Assembly: GCA_963843565.1 (NCBI GenBank)
Contig: CAWJKY010000003.1
Location: forward strand, 62,001-126,000
From: DASZQY01 sp963843565
Lineage (GTDB): Bacteria > Pseudomonadota > Alphaproteobacteria > Rhizobiales > Kaistiaceae
Length of the DNA: 64,000 bases
Reading direction: 5' to 3'
Each line of letters opens with the position of its first letter. Position 1 is the stretch's first letter. Under the pieces are notes generated by a model that saw only the letters and a program-made list of their open reading frames with translations, was not told the DNA's origin and searched no databases. Below are positions 42,759 through 51,345 of the stretch, piece by piece. The position numbers and the translations under genes are program-made.

Positions 42759-43756
42759 GCCCGGCGAACCGCCGCGACTTCGCCGACCGTCATGCCGATC
42801 TCGTCGGCGACCACGAACATCGGCCGTGCCTTCACCTCTTCGTAGATGCGGGCGAGGTATTCGCCGATGATGCCGAGTGAGATGAGCTGGATGCCGGAGA
42901 AGAGCATGATCGAGATGATCAGCGACGGGAACCCCGGCACGTCGGTGTTGAAGAGCAGCGTGTCGACCAGGACGTAGCAGCCGTAGCCGATTGCGGCGAG
43001 CGAGATCAGGGCGCCGATGTAGGACCACACTTTCAGGGGCAGGCTCGAAAAGGAGATGAGCCCGTCGAGCGCGAAGCCGGCGAGCCTCCGAAAGCTCCAG
43101 TGCGACTTGCCGTTCACCCGGTCGGGCGAGTCGAACGGCACGACGACCGAAGGAAATCCGATCCAGGCAAACAGCCCCTTTGAGAAGCGCGTGCGCTCCC
43201 CGAGCCGGTTGAAGGCGTCGGCGGCCTTGCGGTCGAGCAGCAGGAAATCGACGACGCCGCTCGGCAGCCGGGTCAAGGCGATCCGCCGGAAAACGCCATA
43301 GAAGGTGCGCGAATAGAGACGCCGGGGAAGGCTGTCGGCGACGCGGCTGATTCGTTGCGCGAAGACGACCTTGGCGCCCGCCCGCCATTGGGCGACGAAC
43401 TGCGGGATGATCGCCGGCGGATGCTGAAGGTCGGCATCCATGATCACCACGGCGTCGCCGCGCGCGTAGCGCACGCCGGCGGCGATGGCGATTTCCTTGC
43501 CGAAGTTACGTGAGAACGAAATCGCGCAGATACGCCGGTCTGCGGCATTCAACTCGCGGATCTTGGCCAGGGTTCCGTCCGTGGAGCCGTCATCGACGAA
43601 CAGCACCTGCCAGTCGATGTCGGCGATCGTGTCGAGGGCACAGCACAGGGCGTCGACGAGCGAGTCTATCGCCGCTTCCTCATTCAGAACCGGAATGACC
43701 ACCGAAAGCGACTGACCGGCCAATTGGGTAACCCGAACGCTTAAGTTGTACTGCAC
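42755..43756 (-). CDS. polyprenyl-phosphate glycosyltransferase (GT2, ArnC/GtrB-like)
   Basis: A 333-residue family 2 enzyme: SVVIPVLNEEAAIDSLVDAL, VLFVDDGSTDGTLAKIREL and the DxD-type VIMDADLQHPP are the GT-A core; two C-terminal membrane helices (about 240-262 and 272-296) anchor it. It would attach a sugar to a polyprenyl phosphate on the cytoplasmic face. The GTG start at 43756 has no ribosome-binding site and lies eight bases after a -10-like TACAAG. First gene of the GT2-deacetylase-GT39 operon. Confidence 0.88.
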   Translation of the reverse strand: MQYNLSVRVTQLAGQSLSVVIPVLNEEAAIDSLVDALCCALDTIADIDWQVLFVDDGSTDGTLAKIRELNAADRRICAISFSRNFGKEIAIAAGVRYARGDAVVIMDADLQHPPAIIPQFVAQWRAGAKVVFAQRISRVADSLPRRLYSRTFYGVFRRIALTRLPSGVVDFLLLDRKAADAFNRLGERTRFSKGLFAWIGFPSVVVPFDSPDRVNGKSHWSFRRLAGFALDGLISFSSLPLKVWSYIGALISLAAIGYGCYVLVDTLLFNTDVPGFPSLIISIMLFSGIQLISLGIIGEYLARIYEEVKARPMFVVADEIGMTVGEVAAVRRA

Positions 43757-44120
43757 CGGAGACGCTTGTACCTGAAAATGCGCCGGCCGAGAATCGCCGT
43801 CTTGCTCGGGCGGAAACCGCCAAAGTGATGCTCTTCGGGCTGACGCCGACCTGCCGGGGCAGTGAGGGGGGGAACGGCCGGCAGCGTGGGACGGGCGCCC
43901 CCCCGATCTGGGGTCGGCGTCCCGCGCCTTGGCGCGCCTGCCGTCGCCTGCGCCGGGCCGCTATGCGCACATTTGCGCACTTCGCCGCCTCACGGAGGGG
44001 AGTTCAAGTTGACGCGACGGCGCGCTCGGACGACGCTTCAGCATGGCGCACTGGGAACGTGTTCGCAGGGTGAACATGAAGCGCCGCCTGCGGGAAATCC
44101 GCATTGAGGGAGGAACGAGA
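43757..44120. other. divergent intergenic region
   Basis: 364 bases between the leftward GT2 operon and the rightward ABC-transporter operon. It contains the GT2 promoter (TACAAG complement at 43765-43770) and a pair of TGCGCAC direct repeats (43964-43970 and 43974-43980). GGGAGG at 44108 is the ribosome-binding site of the solute-binding protein. No gene or RNA seen. Confidence 0.6.
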
Positions 44121-45296
44121 ATGATGCTCGGATCGAAGATTGCGCTCGCTGTCGCGATCGCCGTTGCCGGCGCGACCGGCGCCGCCGCGGAGACTGTGAA
44201 GGTGGCGCTGATTGCGCCCATGACTGGCCCGTTCGCGCCGAACGGCCAGCAGATGGTCGCCGGCGCCAAGCTGTGGATCGCCCAACATGGCGACATGGCC
44301 GGCGGCAAACAGATCGAGTTGATCGTCAAGGACGATGGCGGCGTGCCGGACAATTCCAAGCGACTCGCGCAGGAAGCGATCGTCAACGACGGCGCCAAGT
44401 TCCTGATGGGCTTCGGCTTGACGCCCATCGCGCTTGCCGTCGCGCCGGTCGCGACCCAGGCCAAGGTCCCGGCGATCATCACGCTCGCCGGCACGGCGAT
44501 CATCACCGAGAAGTCGCCGTACTTCGTGCGCACCAGCTTCACGCTGCCGCAGTCGTCGGTGATCATCGCCGATTGGGCCGCCAAGAACGGCATCAAGAAG
44601 GTGGTGACGCTGGTCTCCGATTATGCGCCGGGCAAGGACGCCGAGGCGGCCTTCGTGAAGCGCTTCACCGGCGACGGCGGCGCGATCGTCGAGTCGCTGC
44701 GAGCGCCGCTCGCCAACCCCGACTTCGCGCCGTTCCTGCAGCGCGCCGCCGATGACAAGCCCGACGCGCTGTTCATCTTCGTGCCCGCCAGCCAGGGCGC
44801 GATCGTGATGAAGCAGTTCGTCGAACGCGGCCTCGACAAGGCCGGCATGAAGCTGATCGGCACCGGCGACGTCACCGACGACCTCGCCCTCAACAGCATG
44901 GGCGATGCCGCGATTGGCGTGGTGACGGCGCACAACTATTCGGCGGCCCACCCGTCCGACATGAACAAGGCGTTCGTGAAGGCCTACGAGGCCGCCAACG
45001 GCGGCGATCGTCCCGACTTCGTGGCGGTCCATACCTTTGACGGCATGCACCTCGTCTACGCCGCGCTCGACAAGACCGGCGGCGATACTGACGGCGACAA
45101 GCTGATCGCCGCCATGAAGGGTATGTCCTTCGAGAGCCCGCGCGGCCCGATCACCATCGACCCCGAGACCCGCGACATCATCCAGAACATCTACATCCGC
45201 AAGGTCGAGAAGGGGTCCGACGGGCAGCTCTACAACGTCGAGTTCGCGACCTTCGAGAACGTGAAGGATCCCGAGAAGGCCGGCGAGCTCAAATAG
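44121..45296 (+). CDS. ABC transporter solute-binding protein (branched-chain amino acid type)
   Basis: A 391-residue periplasmic protein. Signal peptide MMLGSKIALAVAIAVAGATGAAAE, then the type I Leu/Ile/Val-binding fold: TVKVALIAPMTGPFAPNGQQMVAGAKL and QEAIVNDGAKFLMGF, and the hinge strand VVTLVSDYAPGKDAEAAFV. GGGAGG ends 8 bases before ATG 44121. First gene of a five-gene importer operon followed by a MetE-like enzyme. Substrate can be amino acids, amides, or aromatic compounds; not determined. Confidence 0.9.
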   Translation: MMLGSKIALAVAIAVAGATGAAAETVKVALIAPMTGPFAPNGQQMVAGAKLWIAQHGDMAGGKQIELIVKDDGGVPDNSKRLAQEAIVNDGAKFLMGFGLTPIALAVAPVATQAKVPAIITLAGTAIITEKSPYFVRTSFTLPQSSVIIADWAAKNGIKKVVTLVSDYAPGKDAEAAFVKRFTGDGGAIVESLRAPLANPDFAPFLQRAADDKPDALFIFVPASQGAIVMKQFVERGLDKAGMKLIGTGDVTDDLALNSMGDAAIGVVTAHNYSAAHPSDMNKAFVKAYEAANGGDRPDFVAVHTFDGMHLVYAALDKTGGDTDGDKLIAAMKGMSFESPRGPITIDPETRDIIQNIYIRKVEKGSDGQLYNVEFATFENVKDPEKAGELK

Positions 45297-45386
45297 CCGC
45301 CCGGCCCGTGCGGCGGGATGCGAGACGCAAAGACCGACGGGCCGGGCGCGAGCCGTTCGGCCCGTCGGCGTGATATGAGGTAGGCC

Positions 45387-46247
45387 ATGCTGACGATCCT
45401 CGTCGACGGCATCGCCTACGGCATGCTGCTCTACCTGCTGGCGGTCGGCCTGTCGGTGACGCTGGGCCTGATGAACATCATCAATCTCGCCCATGGTGCC
45501 TTCGCCATGGTCGGCGGCTACATCGGCGTCTATCTGGTCAATCGCCTGGGCGTGCCCTTCTTCGCCGCGCTGCCGCTGGTGTTCGTCGCGGTCGGCGTGC
45601 TGGGGCTCGTCGCCGAGCGCTTCCTCTACATCCACATCTACCGCAAGCCGCACCTCGATCAGGTGCTGTTCTCGATCGGCCTCGTCTTCATGGCGGTGGC
45701 GGCGGTCTCCTATTTCCTGGGCACCCAGCAGCAGTTCATCGACCTGCCGCCGATCCTCAAGGAGCGCTGGGATGTCATGGGCGTCGGCATCGGTGCCTAC
45801 CGCGCTTTCGTCATCGTCGTGTGCGGGGTGCTTGGTGTCGCGCTTCAGCTCGCCCTGACGCGAACCCGCTTCGGCGCGCAGCTTCGCGCCGGCGTCGACA
45901 ACCGCGACGTTGCCCGCGGCCTCGGCATCAACGTCAATCTGGTCTTCGCCGTCACCTTCGCCGTGGGCTCGGGGCTTGCCGGTCTGGCCGGCGCGCTGGG
46001 CGCGGAGTTTCTCGGCCTCAGCCCGGTCTTTCCGCTGAAGTTCCTGGTCTACTTCCTGATCGTCGTGGCGGTCGGCGGCACCACCTCGCTGACCGGACCG
46101 CTGGTCGCCGCGTTGATCCTTGGCGTCGCCGATGTCGCCGGCAAGTACTACGTGCCGGCGATCGGCGGCTTCATCATCTACACGGTGATGGTGGTGATGT
46201 TGATCTGGCGGCCGAACGGCCTGTTCGCGCGGAGCGACAGCCGATGA
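45387..46247 (+). CDS. livH: branched-chain amino acid-type ABC permease (LivH)
   Basis: A 286-residue inner-membrane permease with about eight helices. MLTILVDGIAYGMLLYLLAVGLSVTLGLMNIINLAHGAFAMVG is the LivH opening (shown in part: GLMNIINLAHGAFAM); the coupling loop is LRAGVDNRDVARGLGINV. Pairs with LivM, whose gene overlaps its stop by four bases. Substrate of this transporter is not known. Confidence 0.92.
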   Translation: MLTILVDGIAYGMLLYLLAVGLSVTLGLMNIINLAHGAFAMVGGYIGVYLVNRLGVPFFAALPLVFVAVGVLGLVAERFLYIHIYRKPHLDQVLFSIGLVFMAVAAVSYFLGTQQQFIDLPPILKERWDVMGVGIGAYRAFVIVVCGVLGVALQLALTRTRFGAQLRAGVDNRDVARGLGINVNLVFAVTFAVGSGLAGLAGALGAEFLGLSPVFPLKFLVYFLIVVAVGGTTSLTGPLVAALILGVADVAGKYYVPAIGGFIIYTVMVVMLIWRPNGLFARSDSR

Positions 46248-47227
46248 CCGCGGCCGCGGCAGGCGAGGCGTTCCGGCGCGCGGCGCGCGTGCGCCTCTGG
46301 GAAGTGGCCTTCTGGCTTCTGGCGCTGGCGGCCTTCTTCGCCTTTCCGCGCCACCTGCTGCTCGTCAACAACATCGCGATCTTCTGCCTGTTCACCCTGT
46401 CGCTCGACCTGATCCTCGGCTACGCCGGCATCGTGTCGCTCGGCCATGTCGCCTTCTTCGGCTTCGGCGCCTACGTCGCCGGGCTGCTCGCCGTCCACGG
46501 CTGGACCGAGCCGATCTCGGCGCTGCTGATTTCCGGCGCGGCGGCGGGCCTCGTCGGGCTGGCCACGAGCCCGCTTATCCTGCGCGGCTCGGACCTCACC
46601 CGCCTGATGATCACCCTCGGCGTCGCCGCGATCCTCTATGAGATCGCCAACGGCGCCTCCGATCTCACCGGCGGCTCGGACGGCGTCCAGGGCATCGTCA
46701 TCGCCCCGATCCTTGGTCAGTTCAGCTTCGATCTCTACGGCCGCACCGCCGCCACCTACAGCCTGGTGACGCTGTTCGTGCTCTTCGTGATCGCCCGCCT
46801 GATCGTGCGCTCGCCCTTCGGCCTGTCGCTGCGCGCCATCCGCCTGAACCGCCTCAGGGCCGGCGCCCTCGGCATCTCGACCCACAGCCGCCTGATCGCC
46901 GTCTACACGCTGGCCGCGGTCTATGCCGGCATCGCCGGCGCGCTGCTGGCCCAGACGACGCAGTTCGTCTCCCTCGACCTTCTCGATTTCCACCGTTCCG
47001 CCGACGTGCTCCTGGCGCTGGTCATCGGCGGCGGCGGCTGGCTTTACGGCGGCCTCATCGGGGCGGTGGTCTTCCGCCTCATGCAGTCGTTCTTTTCGGA
47101 TGTGACGCCGGAATACTGGGAGTTCTGGATCGGGCTTGTGCTGGTCGTGATCGTGCTGGTCGGGCGCGATCGTTTCGCGGGCCTCGGGTCCCTGTTCGTC
47201 CGGCGCGGTCGGGCGGTGGCGCCGTGA
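46244..47227 (+). CDS. livM: branched-chain amino acid-type ABC permease (LivM)
   Basis: A 327-residue permease. LDLILGYAGIVSLGHVAFFGFGAYVAGLLAV is the LivM signature and RAIRLNRLRAGALGISTHSRLI the coupling loop. Start ATG 46244 overlaps livH; its stop overlaps livG (GTGA). Confidence 0.92.
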   Translation: MTAAAAGEAFRRAARVRLWEVAFWLLALAAFFAFPRHLLLVNNIAIFCLFTLSLDLILGYAGIVSLGHVAFFGFGAYVAGLLAVHGWTEPISALLISGAAAGLVGLATSPLILRGSDLTRLMITLGVAAILYEIANGASDLTGGSDGVQGIVIAPILGQFSFDLYGRTAATYSLVTLFVLFVIARLIVRSPFGLSLRAIRLNRLRAGALGISTHSRLIAVYTLAAVYAGIAGALLAQTTQFVSLDLLDFHRSADVLLALVIGGGGWLYGGLIGAVVFRLMQSFFSDVTPEYWEFWIGLVLVVIVLVGRDRFAGLGSLFVRRGRAVAP

Positions 47228-47968
47228 CCGTCGCGCTCCAGACGATCGACTTGGAGAAGCGCTTTGGCGGCATCGTCGCCGCCAACAGCGTCTCGCTGTC
47301 GCTCGAGGAGGGCGCCCGCCACGCGCTGATCGGGCCGAACGGTGCCGGCAAGACCACGCTGATCAACCTGCTCACCGGCGTGCTGCGGCCGAGCGGCGGA
47401 CGGATCCTCCTCGGCGGCCAAAACATCACCGACATGCCGCGCCATCGTCGCGTCCATCGCGGGCTGGTGCGCACCTTCCAGATCAACCAGCTGTTCGCCG
47501 GTCTGACCCCGCTGGAATCGGCCTACCTCGCCATTTCCGAGCGCGCCGGCCACGGTGGCCGCTGGTGGCGCCGCGCCGGCGCTGACGGAGCGCTGGTCGA
47601 CGAGGCGGCCGCGCTGCTCGCCCGCTTCGGTCTCGCCGACGACATGGCCAGCGAGACGCAGATCCTCTCCTACGGCAAGCAGCGCCTGCTGGAAGTGGCG
47701 CTCGCCGTCGCCGTGAAGCCGCGCGTGCTGCTGCTCGACGAGCCGGCGGCCGGCATCCCGGCGGGGGAGCGCGAGGATATCCTTGCCGCGGTCGCGGATC
47801 TCCCCCGCGACGTCAGCGTGCTCCTCATCGAGCACGACATGGATCTGGTCTTCTCGTTCGCCGACCGCATCTCGGTGCTGGTCGGCGGGGCGCTGCTGGC
47901 GGAGGGCTCGCCCGACGATATCGCCGCCAATTCGGACGTGCGCGCCGCCTACCTCGGGGACAGCGGCG

Positions 47969-47976
<8 letters not shown>
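47224..47976 (+). CDS. livG: ABC transporter ATP-binding protein (LivG)
   Basis: A 250-residue ATPase. Walker A GPNGAGKTTLINLL; Walker B VLLLDEPAAGIP; the LSGGQ position reads LSYGKQRLLEVA, the typical LivG variant. GTG start overlaps livM. It overlaps the next gene by eight bases. Confidence 0.93.
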
Positions 47977-48691
<715 letters not shown>

Positions 48692-48737
48692 CCCGCCGTC
48701 TCGGCGCGGTAGGAAAGGGACAACAGGGAGAGACGTC

Positions 48738-49841
48738 ATGCAAAGAAACAAGCCACCGTTCCGCGCCGACATGGTCGGCAGCCTGCTGCGCCCGGCCGCG
48801 CTCAAGGAGGCGCGCGCCAAACACGCCGCCGGCGACATCGACGATGCCGCCCTGAAGGCTGTCGAAGACCGCGAGATCAAGGGCATCCTCGCCAAACAGG
48901 CCGAGGTCGGCTTGCAGTCGGCCACCGACGGCGAGTTCCGCCGCGCCTGGTGGCACTTCGATTTCCTCTCCCATCTCGACGGCTGCGAGCTCGTCCAGCT
49001 CGACCACGGCATCGCCTTCCACGGCGTCCAGACCAAGGCCGAGACGGTCAACGTGGTCGGCAAGGTCGGCTGGCCGGCCGCCCACCCGATGATCGAGCAC
49101 TTCAAGTTCCTGAAGGCCAACACCGGTCTCGTGCCGAAGATGACCATCCCGAGCCCCAGCGTTCTTCACTTCCGCTCCGGCTTCAACGCCATCAAGGCGG
49201 TCTATCCCGATATCGACCAGTTCTTCGCCGACGCCGCAGCCACCTGGAAGGGCGCGGTCAAGGCGTTCTACGATGCCGGCTGCCGCTACCTTCAGTTCGA
49301 CGACACGGTGTGGGCCTACCTCTGCGATCCCAAGCAGCTCGAGGCCTCGCGCGAGCGCGGCGACGACGTCGACAAGCTGCAGGAGCGCTACGCCCGCACG
49401 ATCAACGCGGCGCTCGCCGACAAGCCCGACGACATGCAGATCACCATGCACATCTGCCGGGGCAACTTCCGCTCGACGTGGATTTCGTCCGGCGGCTACG
49501 AGCCGGTCGCCGAAACCGTGCTCGGCAAGCTCAATATCGACGGCTACTTCATGGAATACGACACCGACCGGGCCGGGGGTTTCGAGCCGCTGCGCTTCCT
49601 GCCCAAGGGCAAGAAGCAGGTGGTGCTGGGGCTGATCACCTCGAAGAGCGGCACGCTGGAGAACAAGGACGACGTCAAGCGGCGCATCGAAGAGGCGACC
49701 AAGTTCGCCGACCTCGACCAGTTCTGCCTGTCGCCGCAGTGCGGCTTCGCCTCGACGGAGGAGGGCAACGTCCTCACCGAAGACGCTCAGTGGGCGAAGC
49801 TTGCCGAGATCGTCGAGATCGCCCGGGAGGTGTGGGGCTAG
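48738..49841 (+). CDS. MetE-like methyltransferase (YxjG type)
   Basis: A 367-residue protein matching the C-terminal catalytic half of cobalamin-independent methionine synthase, without the N-terminal half. RADMVGSLLRP, LQSATDGEFRRAWWHFDF, the zinc/homocysteine motif MHICRGNFRS (His, Cys) and the second Cys near QFCLSPQCGFAST are present. It could methylate homocysteine or a related thiol, using methyl-folate or an alternative donor. It directly follows an amino-acid importer operon. GGGAGAG precedes the ATG. Confidence 0.88.
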   Translation: MQRNKPPFRADMVGSLLRPAALKEARAKHAAGDIDDAALKAVEDREIKGILAKQAEVGLQSATDGEFRRAWWHFDFLSHLDGCELVQLDHGIAFHGVQTKAETVNVVGKVGWPAAHPMIEHFKFLKANTGLVPKMTIPSPSVLHFRSGFNAIKAVYPDIDQFFADAAATWKGAVKAFYDAGCRYLQFDDTVWAYLCDPKQLEASRERGDDVDKLQERYARTINAALADKPDDMQITMHICRGNFRSTWISSGGYEPVAETVLGKLNIDGYFMEYDTDRAGGFEPLRFLPKGKKQVVLGLITSKSGTLENKDDVKRRIEEATKFADLDQFCLSPQCGFASTEEGNVLTEDAQWAKLAEIVEIAREVWG

Positions 49842-49871
49842 CGCGCGCCGGCGCGGGCGGCGCCCGACCGG

Positions 49872-50213
49872 TCAGTTCTGTTCGTTGACCTCGAGCGAGT
49901 AGCCCGCGCCGTCGGTGATCACCAAAGTGCCGCCCTTGGCCTCGTAGTGCAGACGGTCGATCGCCACTTCGGGCGGCAGCACGTTGACGATGTAACCGCT
50001 GTCGTGGAGCCCGAACACGCGCGTGCGCAAGCCGGTCAGTCGCCTGACTTCCAGCCCGACCGGGCTGCAGATGAACGTGTAGCCTTGGGCGCGTATGAGC
50101 TCGCCGGACGTGACCGTCACCGTGCCGGCGAAATGGCGGCGGATGTCCTCCTTGAAGTGGCGGCGCATGACCACGTGGATCTTCTCGCCCACTTCGATGA
50201 CCGCATCGCTCAT
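49872..50213 (-). CDS. conserved hypothetical protein
   Basis: A 113-residue beta-rich protein: MSDAVIEVGEKIHVVMRRHFKEDIRRHFAGTVTVTSGELIRAQGY (seen in part: KIHVVMRRHFKEDIRRHF and GELIRAQGYTFI), and IVNVLPPEVAIDRL. It resembles a family of small proteins of unknown function that I recall from other proteobacteria. No partner is obvious; the neighbouring genes are unrelated. Confidence 0.7.
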   Translation of the reverse strand: MSDAVIEVGEKIHVVMRRHFKEDIRRHFAGTVTVTSGELIRAQGYTFICSPVGLEVRRLTGLRTRVFGLHDSGYIVNVLPPEVAIDRLHYEAKGGTLVITDGAGYSLEVNEQN

Positions 50214-50325
50214 GGCGTTTTACCCGTTCGGGACACCCACGACAGGCGCGAACTGAGGCCGGCCCGTCTCGCGCGGCTACTGGTATCACGGGCAGCGATT
50301 CGCCGAGAGGGCCGCCGCGCCTGAG

Positions 50326-51192
50326 CTAGCCTCCCGCCCCCTCCAGCACCTTCCCGAAGCTCAGGGGGACGCCGGCCGCCCGCTCCCAGGCACCGAGGTC
50401 AGCGGCGGTCAGCGTGCGTCTGGCAAGTGCCGGCAGGTCGTCCTGCGGCGATGGTTCGGGGGCGTAGGGCACGAACACCGGCGCGCGATCGAAGGCCGCC
50501 ATCAGCACGTCGGCGCCGTCGGTGAAAAAGCCATAGTTCTCCGCCACGTCGAGCGGCAGGGCGAACGTGTCCGGCAACGGGGTGCGGGGCCGCCCGGCGT
50601 CCGCGATCCTGACCATCGGCACGATGCGCGCCTTCGGCAACCAGCGCTTCTGGCTCACCTCGCCGCGCGCGAAGCGCATGATCAGGTCGGCGATGTCGGC
50701 GATCGACGCGTCGTCGGTGATGATGAACAGGTCGTAGTTGCCGATGTCGGTGATGTCGACGCCGTAGAGCCTGGAGTAGCGCTTCATCTCGCTCCGCCGG
50801 CGCTCCTGAAGTCCGGTGACCGCCGTTGCGAGGTCGGCGTAGGATTCGCTCGCCCGGCTGCCGTCGCCCATGATGCGCTCGGCGGCGGTCAGTGGCGAGA
50901 CGCTGAGATAGACCTTGGTGGCGCGATGTACGAAGTGCCACGCCATGCGTGAATCGATCACGAAGTCGGGGACGTCCCGGTCGATCTGCTTGGTGCGGTT
51001 GTCGACGCGGTGGTCGATGTCGACGTTGTTCTCGGCGGCGAGGTTGGTGTTGAGGGCGTCGAGGTTGGAAATCTGGCCGATCTCGCGGAACAGCGTCCCG
51101 GCGCTGTAGTGCGGCACGGCAAGAACCTCGGCCAGCCGCTTGCCGACCGACGATTTGCCGGAGCCGAGGTCTCCGCTGAGGGTGATCCGCAT
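50326..51192 (-). CDS. P-loop nucleoside-monophosphate-kinase-like protein
   Basis: A 288-residue protein. Residues 1-190 resemble cytidylate kinase: MRITLSGDLGSGKSSVGKRLAEVL (P-loop GDLGSGKSS), FVIDSRMAWHFVHRATKVYLSVSPL and the LFIITDDASIADIADLIM region. The C-terminal 95 residues are an extension of unknown role containing VRIADAGRPRTPLP. Acts on nucleoside monophosphate or similar; substrate not known. Confidence 0.75.
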   Translation of the reverse strand: MRITLSGDLGSGKSSVGKRLAEVLAVPHYSAGTLFREIGQISNLDALNTNLAAENNVDIDHRVDNRTKQIDRDVPDFVIDSRMAWHFVHRATKVYLSVSPLTAAERIMGDGSRASESYADLATAVTGLQERRRSEMKRYSRLYGVDITDIGNYDLFIITDDASIADIADLIMRFARGEVSQKRWLPKARIVPMVRIADAGRPRTPLPDTFALPLDVAENYGFFTDGADVLMAAFDRAPVFVPYAPEPSPQDDLPALARRTLTAADLGAWERAAGVPLSFGKVLEGAGG

Positions 51193-51345
51193 TCCCGTGC
51201 CGATTCCGCCAGTTGCCGCCAGGGGCCTAGAGGCATAGCGGACGCGCCGCCAAATTCAACTGTGGTGGCTGGAAACGTCCGGCTCAGCGGGGGTTCTGGA
51301 GCGGTCCCTGGGCAAATGTCGCCAGCGGAGCTTGGGGCTCGGTAC

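Noticed and set aside
43964..43980. TGCGCAC direct repeats as an operator
   Set aside because: Short, far from a promoter in either direction, and easily arising by chance in this GC content.
49872..50213. Assigning the small beta-rich protein to PilZ
   Set aside because: It lacks the RxxxR and D/NxSxxG motifs of PilZ.
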